This document shows positions 61,201 to 64,000 of a DNA stretch of 64,000 nucleotides, piece after piece (positions within the stretch are counted from its first letter, which is position 1; every line of letters starts with the position of its first letter). Under the pieces are notes generated by a model. The model saw nothing but the letters and a program-made list of their open reading frames with translations. It did no database searches and was not told where the DNA came from. The DNA lies in assembly GCA_021234155.1 (NCBI GenBank), contig JAJEKV010000025.1:1875995-1939994 (forward strand). The letters run 5' to 3'. The stretch is from Isoetes taiwanensis. Taxonomy: Eukaryota; Streptophyta; Lycopodiopsida; Isoetales; Isoetaceae. The position numbers were made by a program, and so were the translations under genes.

Positions 61201-62816
61201 CTTTATTGCCAGTTTTTTGTAATCACTCTCCATTTTGTTCGTAGATTCAATCAGCATCATTCTTCCTGTGTACTTTTTATTATTTAAATTTCTTGGAGCA
61301 CACGAGGATTGTTTATGCAGATAACTAATACTAACTAGAACATAATATGCAATTTATGGGCCAGCATTTTTTGTCCCTTCTTCGAAGGGCAAGGGACTTC
61401 AAAATGAAGATATTCAAAAAACCACTTAAATTTCTTAGAGCATAGGAACATACCCGGTTTTATGCAGACGACCAGCCCTTAAAGCACATGAACATTGTTC
61501 ATGCAGATGATAAAATACAATTGGAACATAATATGGAACGTATGTGCAGGCATTTTTAGTTCTTTCTTTTGAAGGGAATGCGACTTCAGAATGTGGCTAT
61601 TTAGAACATCCACCTAGATTTCTTAGAGCGTAGGAATATACCTGGTTCTATGCAGATGACCAGTTCTTGGAGTGTAGAACATTGTTCATGCATATGGTCA
61701 ATAATAGAACATAATCTATAATGTATGTGCGCACATTTTTTCTCCTTACTTCGAAGGGAAAGGGACTAAAACTCAGAAATTCCACCGAAATTTCTTAGAG
61801 CATAGGAACATACCCGGTTCTATGCAGATAATCAATACACTTGGAATACAATATGCAAAATTGTATGTGCAATTATCTCTGGTCCTTTTTACTGTAGAAA
61901 GAGGTAATTCTAGAATGAAGATATTCAAAAATTCCACCCACTACTTTTGCAACTTGCGAAGTTCAAATATCTTTTCATAAGAATTTCCTTTTTAAATGAC
62001 AATGTAGTCTTCTCCCTAAAGCCTTTCTTATGAACAATCATTTAACTTGAAAATATGATGCCACCGATGTGACCAAGCCAAGGAATAATATCAAGCCTCA
62101 ACAATGCAATTCCCAAATTTGGAAGGCAACGACAAGTTTCGTAGGCAATGACATGCCAAAATTTGACATTAGCATATTCTAACCCACATTATTCAATACC
62201 TAAGCTTTTGATTTCTTCCTGTGTAGACCTATCCAAAACTATAAGGTTCAACGAAACAATCAAAACTTGAATCTTAGCAGTGAGGCTGTAGATATTAGGC
62301 TCGATATACCCCTTCCAATACATCTCTAAAAGTACAATGGAGATTGGTGGCCAACATTCTTTGGATCTGGTTCTTACCTATTTGGGTGCTCTTCTATTTG
62401 GTCGCTTTCGGGCTTGAGTGGTTAGGTAATACACAGGTGGGTGTACCTCGGTGAGCATTCGAAATGGTAAAGCCGTGATAGAATGATGAATCTTTATGCA
62501 AAATGCCCAAGTCCTCTTACAACATAAGCTTCGCGGGGATCGATCGTCACGGATCAACACTACGTGGTTTTTCATTTGATCGGACCGCGGGTGATCCAAC
62601 TCTTTCTCGATATTTCTTAAGACCTGGTTTGCATTGCTTAGTGCGCTCCAGTTCTTTCTACCATAGCAAAAACAATGCACACTCATTGAATACTGAGGTA
62701 CTGGTTTTCCCTTAAATCCTCCCCTTCAATACTGTGTAAAAGGTATATCTATTTTTTAGAACCAGTGTTAGAACTCACCCAGAAGTATAGATTCTTATCT
62801 GTTTATGCTATGGCAG
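58261..62816. other. Interval without recognised gene
   Basis: Possible weak frames on both strands show no domain I know. About 59807-59910 holds an imperfect 65-bp tandem duplication (TATCTATGATYTGCATGTAG...ATGCTCAAGA). 61300-61850 holds the tandem repeat described separately. Upstream exons of the CLASP gene could lie here, but I could not find them. Confidence 0.4.
61295..61860 (+). repeat. Tandem repeat of about 180-190 bp, 3-4 copies
   Basis: The block TTCTTAGAGCATAGGAACAT with ACCCGGTTCTATGCAGAT recurs at about 61430, 61618 and 61793. It alternates with ACATTGTTCATGCAGATG, AACATAATATGCAAT and CTTCGAAGGGAAAGGGACT blocks. Copies have drifted by about 10-20%. Confidence 0.8.
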
Positions 62817-63270
62817 GTGTTAAGGTTGTTGGATGATACAAATGGCAGCGTGAGAGATGCAGCTATGCTATGTCTAGAGGTATAATGCAATTGAATTATG
62901 CATTTACTTTATATTGGCATCTCATTCTCTAGAACTGTCATTTGTAAAGGAAATGCACCGCCAAGAAGGATCACAATTTAAAGATGAGCTGCAGAGACAT
63001 CTCATACATCCTGCACGGGTATTGTACACTTATCATTTGCCTTTAAGGAGAGCATCTTGATGCTTCCGATTAGTTAGTTTCTTCTCCCACAGTTGGCAGA
63101 GATTATGGCCAAATTTGAAAAGCTAGATTCCAAACCCCATTCCTTTCAAGGACTTTCACGTCAGTTTGGAGGATCAGAAGTCAAGTCTTTAAACACCTCA
63201 AATAGCGGACATACCAAACGTTCCAGTCCAAGGAGCAAACCAGCGATTGTTGACATTGCAAGTGTTGGAG
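62817..63270 (+). CDS. CLASP: CLASP (CLIP-associated protein) exons, partial
   Basis: Three exons with canonical GT-AG borders read in one frame: 62817-62879 (VLRLLDDTNGSVRDAAMLCLE), 62950-63018 (EMHRQEGSQFKDELQRH...) and 63093-63270 (LAEIMAKFEKLDSK..., KRSSPRSKPA). Together they match the end of the first TOG domain and the Ser-rich linker of plant CLASP (Arabidopsis: VREAAILCIEEMYMQGGSQF, NPKKSSPRAKA, from memory). CLASP binds microtubule plus ends and stabilises cortical microtubules. No stop or frameshift is present, unlike the other host fragments here. Exons for the rest of the TOG domain upstream and the next TOG domain were not found within the window. It could be part of a large-intron gene running past 64000, or another captured fragment. 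Confidence 0.82.
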
Positions 63271-64000
63271 GTTTGTTTTTCATTCTATGAGCTTGAATTG
63301 TTTTACCTTTTCTTTTGGATTGCAAGCATACGATAGCCTTATATGTTCTATGTATAGTTATGATAAAACTCAAACAGCAATCTAGACTAGAATTGCTCCG
63401 GAGGGATTTGCATGTTGTGCTGGAGACTACTTTAGCATGTGATGTCCTTCCTGCCAGAATGGCAGGCCTGCTAATGCACTTTTTAGTTATTGATTTTGCT
63501 CTTGGTCTGTGCCTTTGTTGCCAACTTCAACTTCTAACTGATCCCAGCAGTGCAACCAATTCTCAGATCATGTGAGAGATTGTTTAGGCTGCTAGCCTGA
63601 CAATTCCAGCAGAAGGAAATGCATTACCATACTTTTTCCTTTAACTTACCCAATATTTGATTTCCAGTCATGTTCACCCAAACTGCTCATTATTGTGAAC
63701 GAGGCAAATGCTTGGCAGGATGATTTGTCTGTACAGGAATCAGAATTCTGTTATTGAAATCTATTTCAAGAAGATGCCATATCCGTTGTTACATTAATGG
63801 GCCTTAAAGTGTAGTTCCAAGTGTTTTCATGAGAGAAATTACGTTGTTTCAAATGACGTCTATGCCTTCACAAAGTACTATTGCAATTCTGTGCTGGCAT
63901 TTGAATGAATGGAATATGCTTATTGCAGAAACTTTTCAAGTCCGGCAGTCTGCAACTTAATTTTAAGGTTGTTCTTTCCTACATCGTTACCTTTGCCATA
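63271..64000. other. Following intron or flank of the CLASP exons
   Basis: The interval starts at a GT donor (GTTTGT). An open frame at 63315-63575 shows no CLASP similarity. No further exon was recognised before the window ends. Confidence 0.4.

Noticed and set aside
63315-63575. 86-codon ORF as the next CLASP exon
   Set aside because: The residues do not resemble the expected second TOG domain of CLASP.

Overview
The window looks like nuclear DNA from a land plant, most likely a fern or other seed-free vascular plant. The evidence is GT-AG split exons, several fragments of PLS-type pentatricopeptide (PPR) genes, plant gene families (CLASP, GH10 xylanase CBM22 modules, an ankyrin/AAA-ATPase) and very heavy transposon nesting. 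No prokaryotic operons, rRNA genes or convincing tRNA genes were seen. Almost every coding stretch is a transposon gene or a broken fragment of a host gene. The only clearly long intact ORF is a PIF/Harbinger transposase. The fern assignment is inference from PPR style and overall character.

Layout. 1-2414: gene-poor DNA ending in a Helitron-type 3' terminus. 2.8-3.1 kb: small foldback. 3.7-6.9 kb: decayed plus-strand LINE. 8.4-8.7 kb: second foldback with an odd loop. 9.4-35 kb: one nested transposon locus. Its scaffold is a row of minus-strand LINE copies in which the 5' end of each copy abuts the (GA)n tract (a (TC)n 3' tail on the minus strand) of the next. Two PIF/Harbinger elements (12.5-14.5 and 14.6-19.25 kb) sit in one of these tracts. 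A 12.2-kb Helitron (19306-31499) interrupts the end of a LINE reading frame. It carries pieces of at least five host genes and one Copia fragment, and has no Rep/helicase of its own. 35-38 kb: AT-rich, no genes, a short minisatellite and a possible second Helitron 5' end.

38.4-45.4 kb: a large satellite structure. 19-bp minisatellite arrays in opposite orientations flank tandem arrays of about 310-bp and 820-bp units, which gives a foldback-like architecture. 45.4-46.0 kb: another tandem repeat. 46.0-51.9 kb: the best preserved LINE (ORF1 and ORF2), whose 5' end again abuts the (GA)n tail of a further LINE. 52-55.3 kb: a TPR fragment and a broken RNA-binding (quasi-RRM) gene. 55.9-56.5 kb: promoter-like DNA with heat-shock-element-like clusters and TATA boxes. 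58 kb: a (TATC)n-tailed retroelement end. 61.3-61.9 kb: tandem repeats. 62.8-63.3 kb: three well-spliced exons of a CLASP microtubule-associated protein gene or fragment.

The transposon genes act within their own elements: Harbinger transposase with a Myb/SANT-like partner, and LINE ORF1 with the ORF2 endonuclease/reverse transcriptase. The host-gene pieces do not form a pathway. They look captured or decayed. The strongest candidates for something new are the self-stacking (TC)n-tailed LINE array, the gene-capturing Helitron whose empty site can be inferred from related LINEs, and the foldback-like satellite block.
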